This document shows, piece by piece, positions 1 through 7,301 of a stretch of DNA of 64,000 bases. The notes under the pieces were generated by a model, which made no database searches, had not been told where the DNA came from, and saw only the letters and a list, made by a program, of their open reading frames with translations. Position 1 is the stretch's first letter. Every line of letters begins with the position of its first letter. The position numbers and the translations under genes were made by a program. Origin of the DNA: Krasilnikovia cinnamomea (GTDB lineage: Bacteria; Actinomycetota; Actinomycetes; Mycobacteriales; Micromonosporaceae). The stretch spans positions 1,736,001 through 1,800,000 of the forward strand of contig NZ_SHKY01000001.1 in NCBI RefSeq assembly GCF_004217545.1. The letters run 5' to 3'.

Positions 1-204
1 GCGCTTGCCCGCATCGATGATCTTGTCGCGCTCCTCCAGCAGCGCCACGGCCCGGCGGATGTCCCCCGGCAGTTCGGCGCGCAGCTCGTCGAGCAGGGCG
101 ATCATCTCGGCGCGGTCGAACAGGAAATTGGTCCGCGACATGGGCACGGAGCGCGCGGCCTCCACCATGGCGATGATCTCGTCGATGCGGTCCAGCGGAT
201 CCAC
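1..204 (-). CDS. DivIVA/SepIVA-like protein, N-terminal part
   Basis: Only the first 68 residues are visible; the gene runs off the left edge of the window. The GTG start at 204 follows an AGGAG about ten bases upstream, and the protein opens VDPLDRIDEIIAMVEAAR, then a short Leu/Glu/Arg-rich helical stretch. A short acidic N-terminus followed by a coiled-coil helix, lying next to coaD, matches the actinobacterial SepIVA/DivIVA-like septation factors (mycobacterial Rv2927c type). That assignment rests on pattern and neighbourhood because most of the protein is missing. No other gene fits between it and coaD. Confidence 0.6.
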   Translation of the reverse strand, partial: MDPLDRIDEIIAMVEAARSVPMSRTNFLFDRAEMIALLDELRAELPGDIRRAVALLEERDKIIDAGKR

Positions 205-321
205 CGGCGCCTCACTCCTGTCGTCTCGCACCCACGGTGCGTGGTGTGGACACGTTACTGCCGTTAATGATGAGGCGGGGAGGGGCTCGCCGCTCGATCA
301 CCGTCGGCGCGTCGGGCGCGC

Positions 322-801
322 TCAGCCCTGGCGCAGCCGCGCCGCCAGCCGCTCGCCGATGACGTCCGGCAGGTACGCCGACGCGTCACCGCCCCACTTC
401 ACGACGTCCTTGACCAGGCTGGACGAGAGGAATGAATACAGCGGGTTGGTCGGCATGAACAACGTCTCGACACCGGAGAGGCCGATGTTCATCTGCGCCA
501 TCTGCAGTTCGTAGTCGAAGTCGCTGACCGCGCGCAGCCCCTTGACCACGACCGCCGCGTGCTGGGAGCGGCAGAAGTCGACCAGCAGGCCGTGGAACGA
601 CTCGACCCGTACGTTGCCGTACTTCGCGGTCACCTCGCGCAGCATGTCCAGGCGTTCCTCGACCGTGAACAGGCCGCTCTTCGACTGGTTGATGAGTACA
701 CCGACGATGACCTCGTCGAAGAGCCGGCTCGCCCGGCCGATGATGTCCAGATGCCCGTTGGTCACCGGGTCGAAGGAGCCGGGACAGACCGCACGTCTCA
801 T
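322..801 (-). CDS. coaD: phosphopantetheine adenylyltransferase
   Basis: CoaD transfers AMP from ATP to 4'-phosphopantetheine, giving dephospho-CoA in the fourth step of cytoplasmic coenzyme A synthesis. The 159-residue protein has the usual family length. It starts MRRAVCPGSFDPVTNGH, carrying the nucleotidyltransferase TxGH motif at residues 14-17, and has the C-terminal serine-rich SSSLVKDV element near residue 130. The ATG at 801 overlaps the rsmD stop as ATGA, which favours it over an in-frame start six codons upstream. rsmD-coaD is a common bacterial gene pair, and translational coupling is likely. Confidence 0.96.
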   Translation of the reverse strand: MRRAVCPGSFDPVTNGHLDIIGRASRLFDEVIVGVLINQSKSGLFTVEERLDMLREVTAKYGNVRVESFHGLLVDFCRSQHAAVVVKGLRAVSDFDYELQMAQMNIGLSGVETLFMPTNPLYSFLSSSLVKDVVKWGGDASAYLPDVIGERLAARLRQG

Positions 802-1373
802 GATCGGCGACCGTACCAAAGAGTGGTCTCGCCGTAGCGGCGGCTGCGCTCCGCGGCGATCCCGTCCACCCAGGCCAGTGGCTCCCCGCGCACCGCGGTA
901 CGGGTGGATCGCTCGATCGCCACCACCGCGCCGGTCGCCAGCCAGCCGTTCTCCACCAGCGCCCGCTGCATGTCGGCCACCTCCTCGTCGCCCAGCGCGT
1001 ACGGCGGGTCGGCGAAGACCACGTCGTACGGGCCGCCCTCGGGCGGGGCCGCGAGTACCTGGGCGACCTTGCCCGTGACCAGCCGCGCGGCCGTGCCGAC
1101 ACGCAGCGCCACGACGTTGTCACGGATGATCCGGGCCGCCCGGCCGTCGGCCTCGACCAGCAGCGCGAAGGCCGCTCCCCGGGAGAGTGCCTCCAGGCCG
1201 ACCGCACCCGATCCGGCGTACAGGTCGGCGAAGCGGGCGCCCTCGAGGTCCGTCAGGGCCTCCACGGAGCTGAAGAACGCTTCCCGGACGCGGTCGGACG
1301 TCGGCCGGGTCTGCGCGCCGGCCGGTGCGGCCAGCCGGCGACCGCCGTGGGCGCCGGCGATGATCCTGGTCAT
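798..1373 (-). CDS. rsmD: 16S rRNA (guanine(966)-N(2))-methyltransferase RsmD
   Basis: RsmD uses S-adenosylmethionine to methylate N2 of a guanine in helix 31 of 16S rRNA during 30S assembly. The 191-residue protein has the SAM-binding glycine motif DLYAGSGAVGLEA near residues 50-62 and the catalytic DPPY motif at 122-125, typical of amino-methyltransferases. The N-terminal RPTSDRVREAFF segment is characteristic of the family. A GAGAGGGG ribosome site lies just before the ATG. The stop overlaps the coaD start, so the two are probably one transcript. Confidence 0.95.
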   Translation of the reverse strand: MTRIIAGAHGGRRLAAPAGAQTRPTSDRVREAFFSSVEALTDLEGARFADLYAGSGAVGLEALSRGAAFALLVEADGRAARIIRDNVVALRVGTAARLVTGKVAQVLAAPPEGGPYDVVFADPPYALGDEEVADMQRALVENGWLATGAVVAIERSTRTAVRGEPLAWVDGIAAERSRRYGETTLWYGRRS

Positions 1374-1683
1374 GGCCCCTCTCGCGGGTGTGCGACTACC
1401 AGTCTGACGCTACTGCACCGGCCCGCCCCGAAGTGCGGCGCCGGCCCGGGCCCCCGGACGGACATGCCGGTCTCGACCCGATCGAGGTCGGAAAGATCCG
1501 CAATGGAGGGCCAGATCCACCTTCCCGGGCGGATTCGCGCAAGGGGAGGTTCCCCGCCGGAACCCCCACATAGCCGGACGAGTCATGTCGACCGCATTTA
1601 CGGCGGAGCGCCCGTATTCGTCCGTAAATGCGCGGCCGAAAGAGGGGTCGTCATCGATACGCACCGCATTGGCGACACTGCAC
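1374..1683. other. intergenic region without a supportable gene
   Basis: This stretch lies between the divergent rsmD and the first LPVTG gene. The open frames crossing it have no start signals or recognisable protein character. It must hold the rsmD promoter on the minus strand and promoter elements for the surface protein on the plus strand. The only strong signal is a 10-bp inverted repeat at 1594-1631, listed separately. Confidence 0.6.
1594..1631. repeat. 10-bp AT-rich inverted repeat
   Basis: GCATTTACGG (1594-1603) is perfectly repeated in inverted orientation as CCGTAAATGC (1622-1631), with an 18-base spacer. The A/T-containing arms stand out in a region of very high GC. It lies about 270 bases before the first LPVTG gene and about 220 bases from the rsmD start. 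It could be an operator for a dimeric regulator or an RNA hairpin; no poly-T follows, so a terminator is less likely. Confidence 0.5.
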
Positions 1684-1822
1684 TCGGTGGAGAAAAGATC
1701 TCAGGCACGCATCAACAGCCTTAAGCCTCGCTGAGAGGTTCCACAGTGGCACAGCAATGGTTATGGTCATGCCCCTGTGGCGCCGAAACGCCGGCGACAC
1801 GACGACGTGGGGAGGCGTCGTC
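1684..1822 (+). promoter_or_regulatory. candidate structured leader RNA, copy 1
   Basis: This region resembles the leader of the paralogous gene at 3120 block by block: TCGGTG, an AAAA(G)ATCTC run, ACGC-CAACA, TTAAG, CTGAG, GTTCCA, CAGTGGC, TATGGTCA and a final GACGACG hairpin. Here TCTCAG (1699-1704) can pair with CTGAGA (1731-1736), CCACAG (1741-1746) with CTGTGG (1775-1780), and GACGACG (1801-1807) with CGTCGTC (1816-1822) around a purine-rich loop. The flanking sequence is not similar. I do not recognise a known riboswitch class. A cis-regulatory RNA is an inference from conserved pairing. Confidence 0.55.
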
Positions 1823-1897
1823 CGCGGGACCGTCCATCCGCGACATCGCCGCCCTCCGCGACCCGTACCCCTTCTCCTCCTTCCTCCAGGAGTACGC

Positions 1898-2797
1898 GTG
1901 AAGCTGTTCAAGTCGCCGCTGCGCCGCAGCACGGCCGCGCTGGCCGGCACGTTCCTCGGACTTGCCGGGGTCGTGGTCTTCGCCGCCCCCGCCAGTGCCC
2001 ATCACCCGGTGGTCGCCGGGACGCCGTCCTGCGTCAAGGAAGACGGCACCTGGACGGTCGAGTGGACCGTCACCAACAGCGAGAAGGACCTTCAGGGCGA
2101 CATCACCAGTGTGACGGCCGGGCCGGAAGGCAGCACGTTCACCGGTATCAAGGTCCAGGACGTCCTGCCCAAGAACGGCGAGGGTGAACTGAAGGGCACG
2201 CAGACGCTGCCCGCGTCCGCCGAGTCCGCCACGCTGACCATCGGCGCGCACTGGAAGCGCGGCTACACGGACCGCAACGCCGACAACTCGGGCACGGTCC
2301 GCAAGTCCCAGGAGAAGTGCGCTCCGACGGACAAGCCGTCGACCCCGCCGACCAAGCCGTCGACGCCGCCCACCAAGCCGTCGAAGCCCGCGGAGCCGAA
2401 CGAGCCGACCCCGATCGTCGAGGCGGACTGCACCACGGTCAGCATCGGCTTCGACAACCCCAAGGACGGGATGGAGTTCACGCTCCACCTCAAGACCAGC
2501 AAGGGTGAGAAGCGCGACGTCACCATCAAGCCGGGCGACCGCAAGGTGGAGAAGTTCAGCGCCACGCCGGGCTTCCAGATCAAGCTCAGCGTCAGCGCCA
2601 AGGGCTACGGGACCTCCCCGGTCGAGACGATCACGTACCAGCTGCCCGAGGGCTGTGACAGCAACGGTGGCGGCGGCGGTCTGCCGGTGACCGGCGCGGC
2701 CGCGGGCTCGATCGCCGGTGGCGCGGCCGCGCTGCTCGCGATCGGTGGCGTGCTGTTCTTCCTGGCTCGTCGGCGCAAGGTGAAGTTCACCGCCTGA
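1898..2797 (+). CDS. LPVTG cell-wall-anchored surface protein A
   Basis: This is a predicted secreted protein attached to peptidoglycan by a sortase. The GTG start at 1898 sits five bases after AGGAG. A signal peptide of about 35 residues ends in PASA before His-His. The mature part has two beta-rich stretches separated by a Pro/Thr/Lys linker with repeated KPSTPPT units near residues 145-165. The end is a glycine run, LPVTG at 262-266, a hydrophobic helix and the basic tail RRRKVKFTA. The last 33 residues are nearly identical to those of the paralogue at 3120. The extracellular part is not recognised as a known domain, so adhesive or structural function is unproven. Confidence 0.85.
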   Translation: MKLFKSPLRRSTAALAGTFLGLAGVVVFAAPASAHHPVVAGTPSCVKEDGTWTVEWTVTNSEKDLQGDITSVTAGPEGSTFTGIKVQDVLPKNGEGELKGTQTLPASAESATLTIGAHWKRGYTDRNADNSGTVRKSQEKCAPTDKPSTPPTKPSTPPTKPSKPAEPNEPTPIVEADCTTVSIGFDNPKDGMEFTLHLKTSKGEKRDVTIKPGDRKVEKFSATPGFQIKLSVSAKGYGTSPVETITYQLPEGCDSNGGGGGLPVTGAAAGSIAGGAAALLAIGGVLFFLARRRKVKFTA

Positions 2798-2814
2798 CGG
2801 CTTTGATTCCCCAG

Positions 2815-2849
2815 AAAGGGGCGCACCGGGTCGCCGGTGCGCCCCTTTT
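2815..2849 (+). terminator. rho-independent terminator after LPVTG gene A
   Basis: A 15-bp perfect stem (2815-2829 with 2834-2848) with a four-base loop ends in TTTT, 17 bases after the stop codon. It separates gene A from the leader of gene B, so the two paralogues are probably transcribed independently. Confidence 0.9.
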
Positions 2850-2903
2850 CGTCCTTTTCGGAGGCTCGGCACGGGCCCACTCAGCGCGACGCCGAAATGC
2901 CTT

Positions 2904-3042
2904 TCGGTGCATCGAAAATCTCGGACGCGCAACAAGATCTTTAAGGTCGTCTGAGCCGTTCCATAAGGGTTCCGCAGTGGCTATGGTCACAGCGCTGAGT
3001 CGCCGGTACGCCGACGACCCGACGACGTGGGGAGGCGTCGCC
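2904..3042 (+). promoter_or_regulatory. candidate structured leader RNA, copy 2
   Basis: This is the second copy of the leader found at 1684-1822. CTCGGACG (2920-2927) pairs over eight bases with CGTCTGAG (2948-2955), CAGTG (2975-2979) with CGCTG (2993-2997), and GACGACG (3021-3027) with the segment at 3036-3042, allowing one mismatch. Several stem bases differ from copy 1 while pairing is kept, for example CC/GG there and GG/CC here beside the CTGAG block. The element ends about 78 bases before the TTG start of gene B. Ligand and mechanism are unknown. Confidence 0.55.
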
Positions 3043-3119
3043 GCAGCCCAGCATCCGTACGCCACCGCCTTCCCACATGCCGCATTCCCCCTCGGTTCCC
3101 CCCGCTTCAGGAGTTGGCG

Positions 3120-4598
3120 TTGAAGGTCAAGACTTCGCTCCACCGCACCGCGACCGTCCTCGCGGGTGCCCTCATCGGCTTGGCCGGGTTGACGGTCGCC
3201 GCCACCCCCGCCAGCGCCCACGCCAGCAGCGTCAAAGGCGATTCCGTCTGCAACGCGGCCACCGGCAAGCGCGACATCACCTGGACGCTCACCAACGACT
3301 GGGGAGGCGACGCCACGGTCAGCGACCTCGCCCTGATCCCGGGCGTCAAAGCAGAGACCGCGGAGCACAACGAACTGAAGAACGGCGTCGTGATTCCCCG
3401 CCGCTCGCACCACGTCGACGGCAAGGCCGTCTTCACGCAGAGCGCGGAGGGCGACATCACCGACGCGTCGATCTCCTTCACCGCCCATTGGGACGACGAA
3501 TACTCCGACCGGAACAACTCGTACAAGCTGCGCTTCGACGGCCCGTGCGCCCCGCCGCCGCCGACCTGTGTCAGCCCCGACAAGGCCAAGTTCCACCACG
3601 AGTTCGGCGTGGAGAACGGCAAGTCCACCGCCACGGTCACCCTCGACGAGGGCATCAAGCTCTGCGAGGGCGAGCCGGTCACGCTGGTCTCCTACGTCGC
3701 GCCGCGCCCGGAGTTCTCCGTGCCGCAGTTCGTGTTCGACCACGCCTCCGCGGTGATCACCACCGACAAGCCCCGCGCCGACCTCGAGGTCAAGGTGCCG
3801 GACTGCAACACCCAGGTCGACCTGTTCTTCGGCTCCGAGAAGGACATCATCGCCGAGATCACCGCCAACGGCCCCCGGTACGGCGACAAGAAGCTGGGCA
3901 GCCCCAACGGCATCGGCAGCCGCTCGGTCGGCAAGCCGGGCTGGTTCAACGGCGGCAGCAAGGCCTGCCAGCAGCCGGCGGTCGCGACGGTCCCGCAGTG
4001 CGACGGCACCCTGACCGTGAACCTCAGCAACAACGGTGAGATCAGCCGCTACCCGATCGACTTCGCGGTCAAGACCGGCGACGTCACCAAGACCGTCACG
4101 GTGGGCGCGGGCAAGGCCGAGAGCATCACCATCCCGGCCGGCTCGGGCGACGTCACGATCGGCGCCGAGGGCCTCGAGACCAAGACGTACCAGTGGCAGA
4201 ACCCGGGCGACTGCGCGCTGCCCACGGTCGTGGTGGAGAACGACTGCGACACCGTCGCGATCACGGTGCAGAACCCCAAGGGCGTCACCCCGGTCACCGC
4301 GAAGATCACGTACGGCGAGGAGACCAAGACCGCCACGGTCGCGTCCGGCGCCTCGCGGAAGACCACCTTCACCCTGGGCAAGGAGAAGCACGCCACCGTG
4401 GAGTTCCCCGGCCTCGACGTGGAGTCCATCAAGGCCACCCTCGGCAAGGTGGACTGCGGTGGCGAGGGTGGTGGCGGCGGCCTGCCGGTGACCGGCGCGG
4501 CCGCGGGCTCGATCGCGGGCGGAGCGGCGGCCCTGCTGGCCATCGGCGGGGGGCTGTTCTTCCTGGCCCGCCGGCGCAAGGTGACCTTCACCGCCTGA
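3120..4598 (+). CDS. LPVTG cell-wall-anchored surface protein B
   Basis: This 492-residue paralogue of protein A probably starts at the TTG at 3120, six bases after CAGGAG, because the signal peptide then begins with Lys-rich KVKTS and ends in PASA. The extracellular part holds several repeated immunoglobulin-like stretches: three segments begin with a CDGT, CDTV or similar cysteine-led strand. No catalytic motif is visible. The C-terminus has a GGGGG run, LPVTG at 455-459, a membrane helix and the tail RRRKVTFTA, matching protein A. Sortase anchoring is well supported; the biological role is not. It is transcribed from its own leader at 2904-3042. Confidence 0.85.
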   Translation: MKVKTSLHRTATVLAGALIGLAGLTVAATPASAHASSVKGDSVCNAATGKRDITWTLTNDWGGDATVSDLALIPGVKAETAEHNELKNGVVIPRRSHHVDGKAVFTQSAEGDITDASISFTAHWDDEYSDRNNSYKLRFDGPCAPPPPTCVSPDKAKFHHEFGVENGKSTATVTLDEGIKLCEGEPVTLVSYVAPRPEFSVPQFVFDHASAVITTDKPRADLEVKVPDCNTQVDLFFGSEKDIIAEITANGPRYGDKKLGSPNGIGSRSVGKPGWFNGGSKACQQPAVATVPQCDGTLTVNLSNNGEISRYPIDFAVKTGDVTKTVTVGAGKAESITIPAGSGDVTIGAEGLETKTYQWQNPGDCALPTVVVENDCDTVAITVQNPKGVTPVTAKITYGEETKTATVASGASRKTTFTLGKEKHATVEFPGLDVESIKATLGKVDCGGEGGGGGLPVTGAAAGSIAGGAAALLAIGGGLFFLARRRKVTFTA

Positions 4599-4620
4599 GT
4601 CCCCTAGTCAGCGCCGGAGA

Positions 4621-4656
4621 ACGGGGCGCGTCGGCCAACCGGCCGGCGCGCCCCGT
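4621..4656 (+). terminator. terminator hairpin after LPVTG gene B
   Basis: ACGGGGCGCG (4621-4630) pairs perfectly with CGCGCCCCGT (4647-4656), and the 16-base interior can pair further (CGGCC with GGCCG). No T-run follows, which is common for GC-rich actinobacterial terminators. It lies 22 bases after the stop codon. Confidence 0.75.
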
Positions 4657-4685
4657 CGCCATTCCGCTCGGAGCCCACCAGCGCG

Positions 4686-4733
4686 GATCTTGGCCGGTTG
4701 GCGCCCCCACCGGGGCGGAATCCGACCAAGATC
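4686..4733. repeat. GATCTTGG inverted repeat in convergent spacer
   Basis: GATCTTGG (4686-4693) and CCAAGATC (4726-4733) form the outer arms, and pairing extends inward with one mismatch. The interior GCCCC/GGGGC can form a second stem. It sits 16 bases before the stop of the minus-strand DUF952 gene and after the plus-strand terminator. It may terminate the minus-strand operon or be a dispersed intergenic repeat; only one copy was noticed in this window. Confidence 0.5.
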
Positions 4734-4749
4734 GCCCGTGACCCGGGGG

Positions 4750-5094
4750 TCAGGGGGTCAGCAGCGGCGGGAAGGTGCCGTCCGGGCCGGGTGGGAAGTC
4801 GGTCACCGCGACCACCGCGTCGACCGGGATCGGGCCGTACACGTGGGGGAAGAGCATGCCGTCGGGGTCCTCGGGCCGGCCCGGCTCCCACACCGGGGGC
4901 GACGGCAGGCGCGTCTCGTCCACGTGCAGCAGGACCAGGTCGGTGCGGCCCCGGGCCAGCGCGTTCGCGGGGATGTGCACCTGCGCGGCGGTGGAACAGT
5001 GGATGAAACCCTCGGTGGCGAGGGTGTCCGCCGTGTAGGACCCGGCCGCGACGGCCGCCGCCCAGTCGGCGCGACCACAGAAGTGCAGCAGCAT
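4750..5094 (-). CDS. DUF952 family protein
   Basis: This small cytoplasmic protein of 114 residues has the family's N-terminal arrangement, MLLHFCGRADWAAA and then the conserved EGFIHCS motif at residues 28-34. It ends with a PHVYGPI segment, also typical of DUF952. The fold is related to glutathione-S-transferase-like or ADP-ribosyl-like scaffolds in some predictions, but no reaction is established. It follows recG after two bases (recG stop at 5097), so it is the last gene of the FakA-like/recG transcript. Confidence 0.85.
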   Translation of the reverse strand: MLLHFCGRADWAAAVAAGSYTADTLATEGFIHCSTAAQVHIPANALARGRTDLVLLHVDETRLPSPPVWEPGRPEDPDGMLFPHVYGPIPVDAVVAVTDFPPGPDGTFPPLLTP

Positions 5095-5096
5095 GG

Positions 5097-7301
5097 TCAG
5101 CCCTTCTCCAGGAACTCGGCGCGCTCCTCGTCGACCAGGGCGGCCACCGAGGCGGCCAGGGCCGGGTGGCGCGACAGGTCCGGGTCGTCCCCGACGAGGT
5201 CGGCCGCCTCGGCGCGGGCCTCGGTGATGAGTTTGGCGTCGCGCAGCAGCGACAGCAGCCGCAGATGCGAGTGCCGCCCGGACTGCGAGGCACCCAGCAC
5301 GTCGCCCTCCCGGCGCTGCTCCAGGTCGAGCTCGGCGAGCTTGAAACCGTCCGTGGTGGACGCCACCGCGTCCAGCCGCTCCCGCGCCGCCGAACCCTCG
5401 ACCGCCTCGGTGACGAGCAGGCAGATGCCGGCCGCCGTGCCCCGGCCCACCCGGCCACGCAACTGGTGCAGCTGGGAGACGCCGAACCGGTCCGCGTCCA
5501 GGATGATCATCACGGTGGAGTTCGGTACGTCCACCCCCACCTCGATGACCGTCGTGGCGACCAGCACGTCCAGCTCACCCGCCGCGAACCGGCGCATCAC
5601 CGCGTCCTTGGAGTCGGCGGGCAGCCGCCCGTGCAGCACGCCGAGCCGCAGACCCCGCAGCGGGCCCTCGGCCAGCAGCGGCGCCACCTCGGTCACCGCC
5701 AGCGGCGGGCGCCGCGCCGACTCGGTGTCGCTCGGCGGCTCCTCGTCCTCGTCGCCGGTGGCCTCCCCGATCCGGGGGCACACCACGTACGCCTGGTGGC
5801 CCGCCTGGACCTCCTCGCGCAGCCGCTGCCACGCCCGGTCCAGGTACGCGGGCTTCTCCGCCGCCGGAACCACGTGCGAGGCGATCGGCGAACGGCCCCG
5901 GGGCAGCTGGGACAGCGTGGACGTCTCCAGGTCGCCGTACACGGTCATGGCGACCGTGCGCGGGATCGGCGTCGCGGTCATCACCAGCACGTGCGGCGGC
6001 TGGGCGGCCTTGGCCCGCAGGGCGTCGCGCTGCTCCACGCCGAAGCGGTGCTGCTCGTCCACCACCACCAGGCCGAGGTCGTGGAAGTCGACCCCCTCGT
6101 ACAGCAGCGCGTGGGTGCCGACCACGATGCCGGCGCGGCCGTCGGCGACCTCGGCCAGCGCGGCGCGGCGGGCGGCGGCGCCGAGCGAGCCGGTGACCAG
6201 GGCCAGCCGGGTGCCGCCCGGGTCGCCGTCCAGTTCACCGGCGCGGCCGAGCGCGCCGAGCTGCGCCGCGATGCCGCGATGATGCTGGGTGGCCAGCACC
6301 TCGGTCGGGGCCAACAGTGCCGCCTGCCCGCCCGCGTCCACCACCTGCAGCATCGCCCGCACCGCGACCAGGGTCTTGCCGGAGCCGACCTCGCCCTGCA
6401 GCAGCCGGTGCATCGGATGCGACCCGCCCAGGTCGGCGGCGATCTCCTCACCGACCCGGCGCTGCCCGTCCGTCAGCTCGTACGGCAGGGCTGAGTCGAA
6501 CGCGGCCAGCAACCCGGCCTCCGTGCGGGGCCGGGCCACTGCCGGGAATCCGGCCGCGCGGGCCCGCCGCTGCGCGAGCGTCAGCTGTACGGCGAACGCC
6601 TCGTCCCACTTCAGCCGGTGCCGCGCCCGGTACAGCTCCTCCTTGGAGCTGGGCCGGTGGATCTCCCGCAGCGCCGTGCCGAGCCCGACCAGGCCACGGT
6701 TGGCGCGTACCGAGGCGGGCAGCGGGTCGTCCGGTGGCCGCAGCATGTCCAGCAGCGTGCGCACGCACCGGGCGATGACCCAGGTCGGTACGGCGGCCGC
6801 CGCCGGATACACCGGGATGAGCGCGCCCGCGAACTCCTCGATCTCCTCGGCGGCCTCGTCCTGCGAGGCGTCGGCCCGCAACAGTTGATAGGCGGGCCCG
6901 TTGAGCTGACGTTTGCCGCGGAACTCGGTCACCTTGCCCGCGAACAACCCCCACCGTCCCCGGCGCAGATCCCGCTCCCGCCACGCCTGGTTGAAGAAGG
7001 TGCAGGTCAGGCTCGCGCCGGACCCGTCCCCGATGGTGACCTCAAGCATGGTGCCCTTGCGGGCGCGCATCGGTCGTACCGTCGTGCTCTGCACCTGGGC
7101 CAGCACAGTGACCTCCTCGCCCACCGCCAGGGTCCTGATGTCGGTGTGCTCGCCCCGCTCGTCGTAGCGGCGCGGGAAGTGGTAGATGAGGTCGCCGGCG
7201 GTGTGCAGGTCGAGGTGTGCGGCCAGCGCCTTCGCGGTCTTCTCACCCACCACGGCCCGCAGCGGGCTGTCGGTCGTGACCGCGGTGCCGGTGTCGGTCA
7301 T
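5097..7301 (-). CDS. recG: ATP-dependent DNA helicase RecG
   Basis: RecG remodels stalled replication forks and branch-migrates Holliday junctions. The 734-residue protein has an N-terminal wedge/OB-fold region (about 60-145), Walker A GEVGSGKT at 303-310, the DEQH box at 415-418 and TATPIPRT at 442-449, followed by the second RecA-like domain with QLRGRVGRG. An acidic loop with GDEDEEPPSD interrupts the C-terminal half. Its ATG overlaps the stop of the upstream DAK2-family gene as ATGA, a neighbourhood also seen in mycobacteria. Length and motifs are normal for actinobacterial RecG. Confidence 0.97.
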   Translation of the reverse strand: MTDTGTAVTTDSPLRAVVGEKTAKALAAHLDLHTAGDLIYHFPRRYDERGEHTDIRTLAVGEEVTVLAQVQSTTVRPMRARKGTMLEVTIGDGSGASLTCTFFNQAWRERDLRRGRWGLFAGKVTEFRGKRQLNGPAYQLLRADASQDEAAEEIEEFAGALIPVYPAAAAVPTWVIARCVRTLLDMLRPPDDPLPASVRANRGLVGLGTALREIHRPSSKEELYRARHRLKWDEAFAVQLTLAQRRARAAGFPAVARPRTEAGLLAAFDSALPYELTDGQRRVGEEIAADLGGSHPMHRLLQGEVGSGKTLVAVRAMLQVVDAGGQAALLAPTEVLATQHHRGIAAQLGALGRAGELDGDPGGTRLALVTGSLGAAARRAALAEVADGRAGIVVGTHALLYEGVDFHDLGLVVVDEQHRFGVEQRDALRAKAAQPPHVLVMTATPIPRTVAMTVYGDLETSTLSQLPRGRSPIASHVVPAAEKPAYLDRAWQRLREEVQAGHQAYVVCPRIGEATGDEDEEPPSDTESARRPPLAVTEVAPLLAEGPLRGLRLGVLHGRLPADSKDAVMRRFAAGELDVLVATTVIEVGVDVPNSTVMIILDADRFGVSQLHQLRGRVGRGTAAGICLLVTEAVEGSAARERLDAVASTTDGFKLAELDLEQRREGDVLGASQSGRHSHLRLLSLLRDAKLITEARAEAADLVGDDPDLSRHPALAASVAALVDEERAEFLEKG

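Noticed and set aside
1684..1822. c-di-GMP-I (GEMM), ydaO or cobalamin riboswitch
   Set aside because: I looked for GGGCAAACC, GACGCAAAGCC, GCTTAA-type and GGGAA-GGTG motifs and found none in the proper order; the leader remains unassigned.
1684..1897. TPP riboswitch because of CTGAGA
   Set aside because: The six-base CTGAGA is there, but CCTGAT-type pyrophosphate-binding sequence and the rest of the core are not.
2330..2400. KPSTPPT repeats as a separate repeat element
   Set aside because: They code for the Pro/Thr linker of the LPVTG protein and are explained by the protein.
2787..4391. 534-codon minus-strand frame opposite LPVTG gene B
   Set aside because: It is rich in Asp-Arg-Gly-Val-like runs, has no ribosome site and covers a plus-strand gene with signal peptide and LPVTG motif.
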